A stretch of DNA of 64,000 nucleotides from VRUE01 sp963822295 (GCA_963822295.1 CAWGHD010000002.1:1674001-1738000), one strand, 5' to 3'; positions 1 through 7,605 are shown, numbered from the stretch's first letter. Numbers and translations are program-made. The notes: a model not told the origin generated them from the sequence alone.

Positions 1-136
1 GGTCGACGCTGGCGGGCTGGATCGCCTCGGGCCGGATCCGGTAGTCACCGGACCCGATCCACTCGGCCTCGATCGCCCTCGCCAGCTCCTGTGCCGGGAA
101 GACGCCGTCCGCGACTCCGACTGCCGCCTCGCTCAT
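1..136 (-). CDS. dcd: dCTP deaminase, N-terminal fragment (runs off the left edge)
   Basis: Only the first 45 residues are in the window. The frame starts with ATG at 136 and reads MSEAAVGVADGVFPAQELAR, then a short linker, then IQPASVD at the edge. The IQPAS(V/L)D sequence about 40 residues in is the N-terminal signature of the dCTP deaminase/dUTPase-like fold, especially the long 2'-deoxycytidine 5'-triphosphate deaminases that begin with a GV(L/F)P segment. These enzymes deaminate dCTP to dUTP for thymidylate synthesis. The catalytic region lies outside the window, so the name rests on this short segment. It follows the MerR-type gene on the same strand with a 10-bp gap and is probably co-transcribed with it. 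Confidence 0.6.
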   Translation of the reverse strand, partial: MSEAAVGVADGVFPAQELARAIEAEWIGSGDYRIRPEAIQPASVD

Positions 137-146
137 CTGACGGAGA

Positions 147-950
147 CTATGCGCGGCCGCCCCGGCCACGGCTTCGCCCGGCGGGCTTTTTCCGCTTTTT
201 GGGAGCGGGCTTGGCGGCGACTTTGCGCAGGGTGCGCTCGCTCGCCTTCTCGTTCTCCTCCTCCATCGCGATCTGGAAGGTCGCCAGCAGCGCCTTCGAG
301 GCGAGCGGGCGCAGCCGCTCCAGGGCCTCGCGGATGCGCGGCCATTCGTCCTCCGGGCGGCCCGCCTGGTTGAACGGCTCCCAGATCTCTTTGACGAAGA
401 GGTCGACGAAGGCGCGGGCGGTGCCGTCGGCGTGGCGGCGGATCGACTCCGCCGTCGCCATCGCCGCCTCGGCCCCCACCCCGAGCGCGGCCAATTCGCC
501 GGCAACCTGCTGCATGCGCGGGCTGATCACCTCGATGCGGCCGTCGGGAAGCGTGCGGATCAGCCCCAGCTTTTCGCCGCGGGCGATCAGTTTCGGGTCG
601 ACCTCGTCGTTTTTCCAGGTGCCCGCTATCTCCGCGGCCTCGTAGATCTCGGGCGCCTCGTCTTCGAAGGGCATGCGCAGGGCGCGCGTGAAGTCGAAGA
701 TCTCGGCCGCCGACCCCTCCCCCGTCTCGAGCACGCGCCGGATCGCCTCGAGGTTGAGGCCGTCGGCCTGCATCTCCCGGGTCAGCTCGATCCGGGCGAC
801 GTGCTCCTCGTTGTAGTAGCCGGTGCGGCCGCGGACCACCGGCGGCGGCAGCAGGCCACGGGTCTGGTGGGCTCGGATGTTGCGGACCGTCATCCCGGTC
901 CGCTCGGCGAGCTCCCTGATCGTCATCTCGCCGTCGGCAGGCTCGGCCAT
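147..950 (-). CDS. MerR-family transcriptional regulator
   Basis: A 267-residue protein. Residues about 9-75 form a MerR winged helix-turn-helix: MTIRELAERTGMTVRNIRAH, then GLLPPP, a GYY wing motif and a recognition segment ending in LEAIRRVLE. The central and C-terminal part (about 90-240) is helical and has no cysteine or histidine metal-site pattern, so it is not an obvious metal sensor. The last 25 residues are rich in Lys, Arg and Pro, which could add non-specific DNA affinity. The gene sits one base after the SDR oxidoreductase and 10 bp before dcd, all on the minus strand, so it is probably the middle gene of an operon. Effector and target genes cannot be told from the sequence. Confidence 0.85.
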   Translation of the reverse strand: MAEPADGEMTIRELAERTGMTVRNIRAHQTRGLLPPPVVRGRTGYYNEEHVARIELTREMQADGLNLEAIRRVLETGEGSAAEIFDFTRALRMPFEDEAPEIYEAAEIAGTWKNDEVDPKLIARGEKLGLIRTLPDGRIEVISPRMQQVAGELAALGVGAEAAMATAESIRRHADGTARAFVDLFVKEIWEPFNQAGRPEDEWPRIREALERLRPLASKALLATFQIAMEEENEKASERTLRKVAAKPAPKKRKKPAGRSRGRGGRA

Positions 951-951
951 C

Positions 952-1659
952 TCAGCGCATGGTAAGCGGCAGGCGCCGGCCGTTCATCTCGGCCGCGCCG
1001 TCCGAGCAGAGGAAGGCGATCGCGTCCGCGATGTGCTCGGCGGGCGTGAAGTTCGGGAAGTCCTTGCCCGGGCTCTCCTCGCGCATGCGCCGGGTGAGGA
1101 TCGCGTCGACGACGATCACGTTCGCGGTGGCACTCGTGCCGGCGAAGGCGTCGGCGAGCGCCAGGGTCCAGGTCTCGGCGGCGGCCTTGGCCGCGGCGTA
1201 GGCCGCGTTCTCATTGGAGGGCGCCTGCGCCTGCTTGGCGGAGACGAGGACGAAGCGGCCGTTGGGCGAGGCGGCGAGCGAGTCGTGGAAGGAGCGGGTC
1301 GTGTGCTGGACGGTGCGGATCAGGAGGTCGTGCAGCAGGTCCCAGTCGGCGAGCGGCGCCTCGTGCAGCGGCGTGCCGCCGCGCCAGCCGCCGACCAGGT
1401 GCATGAGGCCGTCCACCTGCCCGAAGCGCTCGACCAGCGCCGCACACCAGTCGCGGGTGGCCTCCTCGTCGAGCAGGTCGACGACGCGGCCGTCCCAGCG
1501 CTCCCGATCCAGGCCGGCGCCGACCGCCTCCAGCGTCCCGGCGTCGCGATCTGTCCCGGCGACGATCGCGCCGGCTCCAGCCAGGCGCTCTGCGACGACG
1601 GGGCCCAGCCCGCCGCCCACACCGGCGATTGCGATCACGCGGCCCTCGAGCTCGTTCAC
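952..1659 (-). CDS. SDR-family NAD(P)-dependent oxidoreductase
   Basis: A 235-residue short-chain dehydrogenase/reductase with a single Rossmann domain, typical in length for classical SDRs. The N-terminus has a glycine-rich nucleotide motif (AGVGGGLGPVVAERL). An acidic residue after the second strand (GTDRD) hints at NAD(H) preference. The catalytic pair is visible as Ser in VLVSAKQA and Tyr/Lys in AYAAAKAAAET. The C-terminus, LCSDGAAEMNGRRLPLTMR, matches the usual SDR ending. The start is GTG at 1659. Its first bases overlap the stop of the upstream frame as GTGA, which suggests translational coupling to the PD-(D/E)XK/AbrB frame. The substrate cannot be predicted. Confidence 0.88.
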   Translation of the reverse strand: MNELEGRVIAIAGVGGGLGPVVAERLAGAGAIVAGTDRDAGTLEAVGAGLDRERWDGRVVDLLDEEATRDWCAALVERFGQVDGLMHLVGGWRGGTPLHEAPLADWDLLHDLLIRTVQHTTRSFHDSLAASPNGRFVLVSAKQAQAPSNENAAYAAAKAAAETWTLALADAFAGTSATANVIVVDAILTRRMREESPGKDFPNFTPAEHIADAIAFLCSDGAAEMNGRRLPLTMR

Positions 1660-2450
1660 TCAGAGGACGCTATCGCGGACGGTGGAGGATCGATGCGTTC
1701 CAATGTGATGCGGCCGTCGCCATCACTTCGCACACGAAGGCGGTCGGCGTTCTGGAGGCCCGCCTCGACACATACCCCCTGGGGCAACGTCACCCGTCGT
1801 TTTTGGTTGACGATTGCTTCGCCGGCGCGCCCAAGGCTTCGCTCGTATTTAGTGAGAGCGAAGCCGCTCCGTGGGCGAAATGGGGGAGGCAGGATTCGAA
1901 CCTGCGAAGGCTGAGCCGGACGATTTACAGTCGCCATCCGTTGACCGCTTGGATACTCCCCCGTCGCGGCGCTCGATTCTATAGAGGGAGTCTCGCCATA
2001 CACGAGGCAGTCGATGGGGCGCCCCGGTTCGATTTCGAACTCCGAGTACTTAGGTCCCCCGAGCGTAATCCCACTCAGCCCCTCGAGTGCCGGCGACGGA
2101 ATGAACCAGCGCCGGCCGTCCCCGATATGGGCATATAGATAGTCAAAGCTCGCCGGGTCGATCCTCTTCGCCACCCCGGTCCAGCTCTGATTACCACCCC
2201 TCGTAGCAAGGGCCACCGCACAGCGCAGCTGGCCACCAGACGTCTTGATCTGCTGTGTCGATGTCTTGACCTGAATCCGCAGCAATCGACCGTTTGCACA
2301 GGCGACGACGTCGACGTCCGGGCTGTGGCCAACGGGGAGGAACACCGTTGCGCCGGCACCGGTCAACCACTCGATAGCCGAAGCCTCGCCCAGGTCTCCC
2401 TGCACCCGTCTGCTGATCCTCCTCTCCACCGACCGAACATATGTTCCCAA
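1656..2450 (-). CDS. PD-(D/E)XK endonuclease-like / AbrB-like reading frame that runs through tRNA-Tyr
   Basis: One open frame of 264 codons holds three unlike parts. Residues about 16-150 resemble the PD-(D/E)XK 'group I intron endonuclease' family: GDLGEASAIEWL, then PVGHSPDVDVVA and LLRIQVKTST, giving the D...QVK catalytic pattern. The next 28 codons are the tRNA-Tyr gene read in frame. Residues about 218-255 look like an AbrB/SpoVT DNA-binding module (NQKRRVTLP, then NADRLRVRSDGDGRITLERI). No ATG, GTG or TTG lies between the tRNA and the AbrB-like part, yet its stop overlaps the next gene's start as GTGA. The first start is TTG at 2450. A GTG at 2405, with AGGAGG about 12 bases upstream, would begin exactly at the nuclease domain. 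Either the frame is a true fusion or the nuclease ends near the tRNA and the AbrB part is a remnant. Confidence 0.55.
   Translation of the reverse strand: MGTYVRSVERRISRRVQGDLGEASAIEWLTGAGATVFLPVGHSPDVDVVACANGRLLRIQVKTSTQQIKTSGGQLRCAVALATRGGNQSWTGVAKRIDPASFDYLYAHIGDGRRWFIPSPALEGLSGITLGGPKYSEFEIEPGRPIDCLVYGETPSIESSAATGEYPSGQRMATVNRPAQPSQVRILPPPFRPRSGFALTKYERSLGRAGEAIVNQKRRVTLPQGVCVEAGLQNADRLRVRSDGDGRITLERIDPPPSAIASSE
1881..1962 (-). tRNA. tRNA-Tyr (GTA anticodon)
   Basis: An 82-nt class II tRNA with a long variable arm. The acceptor arm pairs GGGGGAG with CTCCCCC. The anticodon loop contains CTGTAAA, giving anticodon GTA. The T-arm has the usual GGTTCGAATCC. CCA is not encoded after the discriminator A. 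A TAGAAT hexamer on the minus strand (1976-1981), 13 bp before the 5' end, is a likely -10 box, so the tRNA is probably transcribed by itself although it lies inside a longer reading frame. Confidence 0.96.
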
Positions 2451-2462
2451 GCGGACGGAGGG

Positions 2463-2840
2463 CTAGGTGGATACGCCGAGGCGCTCGGCCATCTTGGCGT
2501 TGAAGGCGGTGAGCGCCGACATCGGGCGCATGAAGACGGTCAGGTCGGTGACCCGGCCGCCCTCATCGAGGGTGAGGTAGTCGATGCCCTCGAGCTCGAG
2601 GTCGCCGACGTTCGCCTTGAAGCGGAGGACGACGGTTCCGTCGCCGACCGCTTCGTCGACGTAGGTCAGGTCTTCGAGGACCTCGGCGACGTGGCTCAGC
2701 ACCATGCCGACCGCGTCGCGTCCCTCGAACCCTCTGAAGAGGACCGGGCTGTGCAGCTCGACGTCCTCACGCAGCGTCTCCGTCATCAGCTCGACGTCCT
2801 TCGCTTCGGCTGCGCGGCGGAAGGGGTGGGGCTCGGCCAT
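2463..2840 (-). CDS. SnoaL/NTF2-like domain protein
   Basis: A small cone-fold protein of about 125 residues, the usual size for SnoaL-like (nuclear transport factor 2-like) proteins. Typical elements are an early helix (PFRRAAEAKDVELMTETL), the strand ELHSPVLFRGFEGRDAVG and a final VTDLTVFMRPMSAL strand. Such proteins may be small isomerases, hydrolases or ligand-binding subunits; nothing here fixes a reaction. I chose ATG at 2840 rather than the alternative GTG at 2849 because TAGAGT (2848-2853, minus strand) lies exactly 7 bases upstream, a leaderless-type arrangement that would put the transcript start at the ATG. It is divergent from the Ddn-like gene with only 32 bp between start codons. 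Confidence 0.8.
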   Translation of the reverse strand: MAEPHPFRRAAEAKDVELMTETLREDVELHSPVLFRGFEGRDAVGMVLSHVAEVLEDLTYVDEAVGDGTVVLRFKANVGDLELEGIDYLTLDEGGRVTDLTVFMRPMSALTAFNAKMAERLGVST

Positions 2841-2872
2841 CGACACCACTCTAGCCGTGAAATACTCGCGCC

Positions 2873-3337
2873 GTGCCGAGCGACCGCTTCTACTCGCGCC
2901 TGTCTCACTCGCTGGGAGCCAGAGGGTTGCGCCTGGCGGGCAAGCTCAACACGCCGGTCTACCGCCTCAGCGGTGGCCGGATCGGCGGCAGGGTCGGCAA
3001 GGCGCCGGTTCTCCTGCTGACCACCACCGGGCGCAAATCCGGCCAGAAGCGCACGGCGCCGGTCGTCTACCTGCGCGACGGCGAGCGCATGGTCGTGATC
3101 AACACCAACGCCGGCAACGCCAAGGTGCCGGCCTGGTCGCTGAACCTCGCCGCCGACCCCAACGCCAAGGTCGAGGTCGGCAACAGGAAGATTGCCGTCG
3201 TCGCCCGAGTCGCCGAGGGCGAGGAGCGCGCCGAGCTCTGGCAGAAGCACAACGACCAGTACGCGGGCTTCGACGAATACGACGCCGAGCTCGACCGCGA
3301 GCCCAAGGTGATCGTGCTCGAGCCGGTCGCTCACTGA
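2873..3337 (+). CDS. Nitroreductase/deazaflavin (F420)-dependent oxidoreductase, Ddn-like
   Basis: A 154-residue single-domain split-barrel protein of the Ddn (deazaflavin-dependent nitroreductase) family, common in actinobacteria that make cofactor F420. Recognisable parts are VLLLTTTGRKSGQKRTAP(VV), a phosphate/cofactor-binding loop typical of the family, and NAGNAKVPAWSLNLAADPNAK. Members use reduced F420 to reduce quinones or other substrates at the membrane. The exact substrate is unknown. The start is GTG at 2873; AATACT ends 6 bases before it, suggesting a leaderless transcript, and there is no Shine-Dalgarno sequence. The stop codon lies within the large inverted repeat at 3334-3433. 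Confidence 0.85.
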   Translation: MPSDRFYSRLSHSLGARGLRLAGKLNTPVYRLSGGRIGGRVGKAPVLLLTTTGRKSGQKRTAPVVYLRDGERMVVINTNAGNAKVPAWSLNLAADPNAKVEVGNRKIAVVARVAEGEERAELWQKHNDQYAGFDEYDAELDREPKVIVLEPVAH

Positions 3338-3433
3338 CACGCGGAGACGCGGTCAGGCAAGGACGCAGGGAGCGTGGCGTGCTCTGCACGCGAGCGACCG
3401 AGGACGCCGCATGACCGCGTCTCCGCGTGTCAG
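3334..3433. terminator. 22-bp perfect inverted repeat between convergent genes (probable bidirectional terminator)
   Basis: The arms at 3334-3355 and 3412-3433 are perfect inverted copies of 22 bp, separated by 56 bp that include a smaller hairpin (GCGTG and CACGC around CTCTG). The stop codons of the Ddn-like gene (3335-3337) and of the sigma-factor gene (3430-3432) both lie inside the arms. There is no long T-run, so it may act as a strong structural barrier, a bidirectional terminator or an RNA 3'-end stabiliser. Confidence 0.65.
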
Positions 3434-4674
3434 CCTGCGTCGCGGAGCATCTGCGCCTCGGGGAGGCGCTTCAGTTTTTTCAGCGTGTTGTTCTCGATCT
3501 GGCGGATCCGCTCGCGGGTGACGCCGAAGGTGCGGCCCACCTCCTCGAGGGTGAGCGGTTCCAGGCCGGTCAGCCCGTAGCGCAGCTCGATCACCTGGCG
3601 CTCGCGCTCGGGAAGGGCGTCGAGCGCCCTGCGGACGCCCTCCTGCTGGAGGTGCTCGCTGGCTTCCTCGAAGGGCTCCAGGACCGCGTCGTCGGCGACG
3701 AAGTCGCCGAGCTCGGACTCGTCCTCGTCGCCGACCGGTTTCTCGAGTGAGACCGGGAGCTGGGCGACGCGCAGGATCTCCTTGACGTCGGTGACGGACC
3801 AGCGCAGCTCGACTGCGATCTCGTCCGGCTCGGGCTCGCGGCCGAGCAGCTGGACCAGCTGGCGCTCGACGTAGGCGATCCGGTTCAGCTTCTCGACCAT
3901 GTGGACCGGGATGCGGATCGTCCGCGCCTTGTCGGCGATCGCCCGCGTCACCGCCTGGCGGATCCACCAGGTCGCGTAGGTGGAGAACTTGTAGCCGCGC
4001 CGGTAGTCGAACTTCTCGACCGCGCGGATCAACCCGAGGGACCCCTCCTGGATCAGGTCGAGGAAGCTCAGCCCGCGGCCCAGATAGCCTTTCGCGATCG
4101 AGACGACGAGGCGCAGGTTGGCCTCGACCATCTGCCGCTTGGCGAGCATGTCGCCGCGCTCGATCCGCTTCGCCAGTTCGACCTCCTGCGCGGCCGTGAG
4201 CAGCTCGACCTTGCCGATCGAGCGCAGGTAGAGGCGCAGCGAGTCGAGGCTAGGTTCGACCGTGAGGTCGAGCTCCGGCTTCTTGGCGCGGCCGTTGGCG
4301 GCGGCTTCGCGCGCCTCCTCATAGGCGCTGACGCCGTCTTCGGCGAGCACTTCGACGCCGTGCTCGACGAGGTGCGCGTGGAGCGCCGAGACCTGCTCCT
4401 TGGTGACCTCGACCTCCTCGAGGGTCGCGGCGATCTGCTCGAAGGTGAGGTAGCCGCGCTCGCGGCCGAGCACGATCAGCCCGCGCAGCTCCTCGGAGCC
4501 TCCAAAGGGCTGCTCTGCCGAATCTTGGTTCAGTCCCTGGGGGACCGCCTCCAACGGCTCGATCTTCGCTGCCTCCGTAACCCTCGCCCCCTCCCCGGGG
4601 GGACCGGCCCCAACGCTCCGGTCCCGGCGAAGTATAGGGGGCCGGAGCGGAGCTTCACAGCGGAGACCGCACAC
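3430..4674 (-). CDS. sigA: Principal RNA polymerase sigma factor (RpoD/SigA type)
   Basis: Primary sigma-70 factor with all conserved regions: a region-1.1-like domain (EELRGLIVLGRERGYLTFEQ), region 1.2 (DSLRLYLRSIGKVELLTAAQ), region 2 (NLRLVVSIAKGY, then GLSFLDLIQEGSLGLIRAVE, KFDYRRGYKFSTYATWWIRQ and AITRAIADKARTIRIP-like sequence), region 3 (IAVELRWSVTDVKEIL) and region 4.2 (LEEVGRTFGVTRERIRQIE). It directs RNA polymerase to housekeeping promoters. The first possible start is GTG at 4674, but the leading ~30 residues look unlike sigma factor. A good -10 hexamer, TATACT (4631-4636, minus strand), lies downstream of that GTG, so the real start may be later. TTG at 4554 is the next in-frame candidate and would leave about 374 residues. 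It is divergent from folE2. Confidence 0.95.
   Translation of the reverse strand: MCGLRCEAPLRPPILRRDRSVGAGPPGEGARVTEAAKIEPLEAVPQGLNQDSAEQPFGGSEELRGLIVLGRERGYLTFEQIAATLEEVEVTKEQVSALHAHLVEHGVEVLAEDGVSAYEEAREAAANGRAKKPELDLTVEPSLDSLRLYLRSIGKVELLTAAQEVELAKRIERGDMLAKRQMVEANLRLVVSIAKGYLGRGLSFLDLIQEGSLGLIRAVEKFDYRRGYKFSTYATWWIRQAVTRAIADKARTIRIPVHMVEKLNRIAYVERQLVQLLGREPEPDEIAVELRWSVTDVKEILRVAQLPVSLEKPVGDEDESELGDFVADDAVLEPFEEASEHLQQEGVRRALDALPERERQVIELRYGLTGLEPLTLEEVGRTFGVTRERIRQIENNTLKKLKRLPEAQMLRDAG
4631..4636 (-). promoter_or_regulatory. -10 hexamer TATACT for the sigma-factor gene
   Basis: TATACT read on the minus strand is one base from the consensus TATAAT. It lies upstream of the region-1.1 coding sequence but downstream of the first annotated GTG start. 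If used, transcription starts near 4623 and the GTG at 4674 cannot be the true start. No convincing -35 box is visible. Confidence 0.45.
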
Positions 4675-4711
4675 CGGCCGAGGCCGCCCGTTGCTTACTC
4701 TTCATAAGCCC

Positions 4712-5722
4712 ATGGCCAGCCAGACGACAACCGTCCCTGCCTCATCTCCCGACGTCCAGGCGGGCGTGCCGGAGACCCAGGTCAGCCTCTCGCGGGTCGG
4801 GGTGACCGGGGTCGAGAAGGTGATCCGGGTCAAGGCGGACGGCGCCGAGAACCTCTACCACGCCGACTTCGAGTGCTTCGTCGACCTCAACCCCCAGCAG
4901 GCCGGGGTCCACATGTCGCGCTTCGAGGAGATCGTCGCCGAGGCGATCGACGAGGTCGTGCTCGGCGAGGCGTTCAAGGCCGAGGTCCTCGCCGCCCACA
5001 TCGCCCAGCGCGTCCGCGAGCGCCAGGGCGGGCTGCGCGCCGAGGTCTCGGTCACCGCCCGCTACCCGCAGACCGTGACGACGCCGGCCAGCGGGATCGA
5101 GACCCAGGAGATCTACGTCCTCTTCGGCACCGCGGTCGACTCCGAGCAGGGGACGCGCACGCTGACCGGGGTCCAGGCCCAGGGGATGACGGCCTGCCCG
5201 TGCGCCCAGGAGATGGTCGCCGGCCTCGGCCGCGAGCGCCTCGCCGAGCAGGGCTTCTCCCCCGAGGAGGTCGAGCGGGCGATCGAGGCGGTCCCGGTCG
5301 CGACCCACAACCAGCGCGGGATCGGCACCCTCCACATCGGCTGCCCCGAGGGGGGCGAGTCGTGGATCGACGCCCCCGAGCTGCTGCGGATCGTCGAGGG
5401 CTCGATGAGCTCCGAGATCTACGAGCTGATGAAGCGGCCAGACGAGCTCGCCGTCGTCGCCAAGGCGCACGAACAGCCGCGCTTCGTCGAGGACTGCGTG
5501 CGGGAGATGGTGCGCCAGGTGGTCGAGGGCTACACCGACCTGCCGGCCGAGGCGTTCGTCATGGCCCGCCAGGAGAACCTGGAGACGATCCACCGCCACA
5601 ACGTGGTGGCAGAGCGCTACGGCACGCTGGCCGACCTTCGCACCGAGCTCGACAGCGGCGAGCACCTCCCCCGCCACACGACGATGCGCGAGTGGCTGGA
5701 GTCGTCAGCCGGTGGCGGCTGA
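4712..5722 (+). CDS. folE2: GTP cyclohydrolase FolE2 / MptA-type
   Basis: A 336-residue protein of the GTP cyclohydrolase IB family (FolE2/MptA), which converts GTP to the first pterin intermediate of folate-type cofactors. Family landmarks are TPxQxSLSRVGVTGVEKVI-like N-terminal sequence, FECFVDLNPQQAGVHMSRFEE, the conserved cysteine region MTACPCAQEMV with its metal-binding Cys, THNQRGIGTLHI and the C-terminal NLETIHRHNVVAERYGTL. Type IB enzymes tolerate low zinc because they use other metals. I chose ATG at 4712 (MASQTTTV) over the upstream TTG at 4691; TACTCT ten bases earlier may be its -10 box. It is divergent from the sigma-factor gene. Confidence 0.92.
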   Translation: MASQTTTVPASSPDVQAGVPETQVSLSRVGVTGVEKVIRVKADGAENLYHADFECFVDLNPQQAGVHMSRFEEIVAEAIDEVVLGEAFKAEVLAAHIAQRVRERQGGLRAEVSVTARYPQTVTTPASGIETQEIYVLFGTAVDSEQGTRTLTGVQAQGMTACPCAQEMVAGLGRERLAEQGFSPEEVERAIEAVPVATHNQRGIGTLHIGCPEGGESWIDAPELLRIVEGSMSSEIYELMKRPDELAVVAKAHEQPRFVEDCVREMVRQVVEGYTDLPAEAFVMARQENLETIHRHNVVAERYGTLADLRTELDSGEHLPRHTTMREWLESSAGGG

Positions 5723-6304
5723 CTTCCCCTTCTTGCCCGCTTTTCGATCCTCGCGCTCTTCCTCGATTCTTCGCCGCAGCCCGAAGAAGTAGTCGGCGCC
5801 GCTGATCACGGTCGCCGCCACGGCCAGGTAGACGAGGGCGTCGACCCAACCCGGCGCCGGGTTGGCGGCGATCAGGGCGAAGACGGCAGCGATCTGCAGG
5901 ACCGTCTTCACCTTTCCCATCCAGCTCGCCGAGATCACGATCCCGCGCTCGACCGCGATCGCCCGCATCACCGTGACGGCGAACTCGCGGGCGATGATCA
6001 CCATCGCGACCCAGGCCGCGACCCGGTCGAGCGAGACGAGCGAGACGAGCGCCGCGGCGATCAGGAGCTTGTCGGCGATCGGGTCCATCAGCTTGCCGAA
6101 GGTGGTGACCGCGTCGCGCGAGCGCGCGAAGTAGCCGTCGAGCCCGTCGGTCAGCGCCGCCAGGGCGAAGACCGCGGCGGCCAGCGTGTCGCCGTTCGGC
6201 GTCTCCCCGAGCAGGGCGACGACGATCACCGGCACGGCGAGCATGCGCAGCAGGGTGAGGAAGTTGGGCAGGTTGAGCGGGAACACGTCAGTCCATGTTC
6301 CCAT
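5705..6304 (-). CDS. pgsA: CDP-diacylglycerol--glycerol-3-phosphate 3-phosphatidyltransferase
   Basis: An integral membrane enzyme of about 199 residues that makes phosphatidylglycerol phosphate from CDP-diacylglycerol and glycerol-3-phosphate. The CDP-alcohol phosphotransferase signature is complete: DGLDGYFARSRD followed by FGKLMDPIADK, which carries the conserved metal-binding aspartates. N-terminal LPNFLTLLRMLAVPVIVV is typical of PgsA, and several hydrophobic segments follow. The C-terminal tail is charged and lysine-rich. I start it at ATG 6304 (MGTWTDVFPLNLPN); the longer upstream extension is the neighbouring gene read out of frame. It overlaps the end of the lipoprotein gene by 17 bp, so the two are co-transcribed. 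Confidence 0.92.
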   Translation of the reverse strand: MGTWTDVFPLNLPNFLTLLRMLAVPVIVVALLGETPNGDTLAAAVFALAALTDGLDGYFARSRDAVTTFGKLMDPIADKLLIAAALVSLVSLDRVAAWVAMVIIAREFAVTVMRAIAVERGIVISASWMGKVKTVLQIAAVFALIAANPAPGWVDALVYLAVAATVISGADYFFGLRRRIEEEREDRKAGKKGKSAATG

Positions 6305-6887
6305 CCTCGTCGCCTTCCGATTCCCCGCCCGGCGGCGGCACTTCGCCGGTGTCGAAGGCGTCCGGTACCGCGGCCACCGGGCGCACCCCGAGCAGCTCGC
6401 GCAGGACGACGAGGTGCTGCGCCTGGCTGGCGGCGATCGACGCCGCAAACGCCTGCGGCGCCGGGGTCTCCAGGTGCGGCACGTCCTCGAGGTAGGACGT
6501 CAGCTGCCTGCTGGTCATCTCATAGAGCCGCAGCAGGACGTCGCGCTCGCTCTCCTCCGCCGAGAAGTCGACCTCTTCCGCTTCGGCTTCGACGTCGCGC
6601 CCGAGGCCGCGGATCGTTTTGGTCAGGCCGTTGACGTGCTCACGCTCATGGGCGCGGAAGAGGCGGGCAACGGCTCGCGCTTCGCCGCTGAGCCGCGGGA
6701 CCGCGAGCGTGTAGGCCCGGATCAGGGTCAGCTCCTGGCCGATGCTGACGTTGACGATTTCGGCATCGGAGTCCCGCTCGTCCGCCGCGGCCCCGTCGTC
6801 CCCCCCGCCGCAGCCGCCGAGGAGCGCGACCGTGAGCGCCAGGATCGCGAGCGCCGTGAAGGCCGGAAGCCGCCAAGGGTTCCCCAT
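6288..6887 (-). CDS. Ferritin-like-fold lipoprotein
   Basis: A 199-residue predicted lipoprotein. The N-terminus is a signal peptide with lipobox LLGGC (MGNPWRLPAFTALAILALTVALLGGC), so Cys about 26 would be lipidated and the protein held on the outer membrane face. After a Gly/Asp-rich linker comes a four-helix region: LTLIRAYTLAV, FRAHEREHVNGLTKTIRGLG, ESERDVLLRLYEMTSRQL and AFAASIAASQAQHLVVLREL. The spaced Glu/His pairs (EREH; QAQH) resemble DUF4439/ferritin-like proteins. Iron binding is possible but not shown. The tail is acidic. ATG 6887 has TACGAT 7 bases upstream, a leaderless-type promoter. It shares an operon with pgsA and is divergent from the uracil-DNA glycosylase gene. Confidence 0.7.
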   Translation of the reverse strand: MGNPWRLPAFTALAILALTVALLGGCGGGDDGAAADERDSDAEIVNVSIGQELTLIRAYTLAVPRLSGEARAVARLFRAHEREHVNGLTKTIRGLGRDVEAEAEEVDFSAEESERDVLLRLYEMTSRQLTSYLEDVPHLETPAPQAFAASIAASQAQHLVVLRELLGVRPVAAVPDAFDTGEVPPPGGESEGDEDGNMD

Positions 6888-6912
6888 GGCCGGAATCGTA
6901 TTGTCAGATGGG

Positions 6913-7596
6913 ATGAACGGGCCGTCGCTGCGCCAGCTCGCCGATGAGATCCACGCCTGCCGGCGCTGCCCGCGGCTGGTCGAGTGGCGAGAGGCCGTCG
7001 CCGCCGACCCCCCGAAGCGCCACCGCGGCGAGGCATATTGGGGGCGCCCCCTGAGCGGCTTCGGCGACCCGACGGCGAAGCTCGCAATCGTCGGCCTGGC
7101 GCCCGCCGCCCACGGCGCCAACCGCACCGGGCGGATGTTCACCGGCGACCGCTCCGGCGAGTGGCTCTACGCCGCCCTGCACCGGGCGGGGCTGGCGAAC
7201 CGCCCCGTGTCCGAGTCGCCCGACGACGGGCTGCGCCTCAGTGGCGCCTACATCACGGCGGTGGTGCGCTGCGCGCCTCCCGCCAACAGGCCCACCCCCG
7301 GCGAGCGCGACAACTGCCTTCCCTATCTGGCGCGGGAGCTGGCCCTGCTCGAGAGCTGCCGGGCGCTCCTCGCCCTGGGCTCGTTCGGTTGGGACGGAGC
7401 CCTGCGGGCGCTGGGCGAGCTCGGCGCGGAGACGCCCCGGCCGAAGCCGCGATTCGGCCACGGGGCCGAAGCCCGGGTCGGACGCTGGACGCTGGTCGGC
7501 AGCTATCACCCGAGCCAGCAGAACACCTTCACCGGGCGGCTGACCGAGCCGATGCTGGACGCGGCGATCGCCCGGGCGCTGGCGGCGGCCGGGTAG
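6913..7596 (+). CDS. Uracil-DNA glycosylase, family 5 (UdgB-like)
   Basis: A 227-residue DNA repair enzyme of the uracil-DNA glycosylase superfamily, removing uracil and possibly other deaminated bases. The N-terminal CRRCPRLVEWRE has the CxxC of the iron-sulphur cluster found in families 4 and 5. Active-site motif 1 is GLAPAAHGANRTGRMFTGD, which lacks the usual Asp/Glu and matches family 5, as in Thermus UdgB. Motif 2 is YHPSQQNTFTGRLT near the C-terminus. Further cluster cysteines may be in VVRCAPPANRPTPGERDNC. ATG 6913 is preceded by TATTGT at 8 bases, suggesting a leaderless mRNA. Confidence 0.88.
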   Translation: MNGPSLRQLADEIHACRRCPRLVEWREAVAADPPKRHRGEAYWGRPLSGFGDPTAKLAIVGLAPAAHGANRTGRMFTGDRSGEWLYAALHRAGLANRPVSESPDDGLRLSGAYITAVVRCAPPANRPTPGERDNCLPYLARELALLESCRALLALGSFGWDGALRALGELGAETPRPKPRFGHGAEARVGRWTLVGSYHPSQQNTFTGRLTEPMLDAAIARALAAAG

Positions 7597-7605
7597 ATTG
7601 AGCGC

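Noticed and set aside
4554..4580. ATC as a possible sigma-factor start, spaced 8 bases from GGAGG
   Set aside because: ATC starts are very rare and there is no independent support; noted only because the annotated GTG seems to lie upstream of the promoter.
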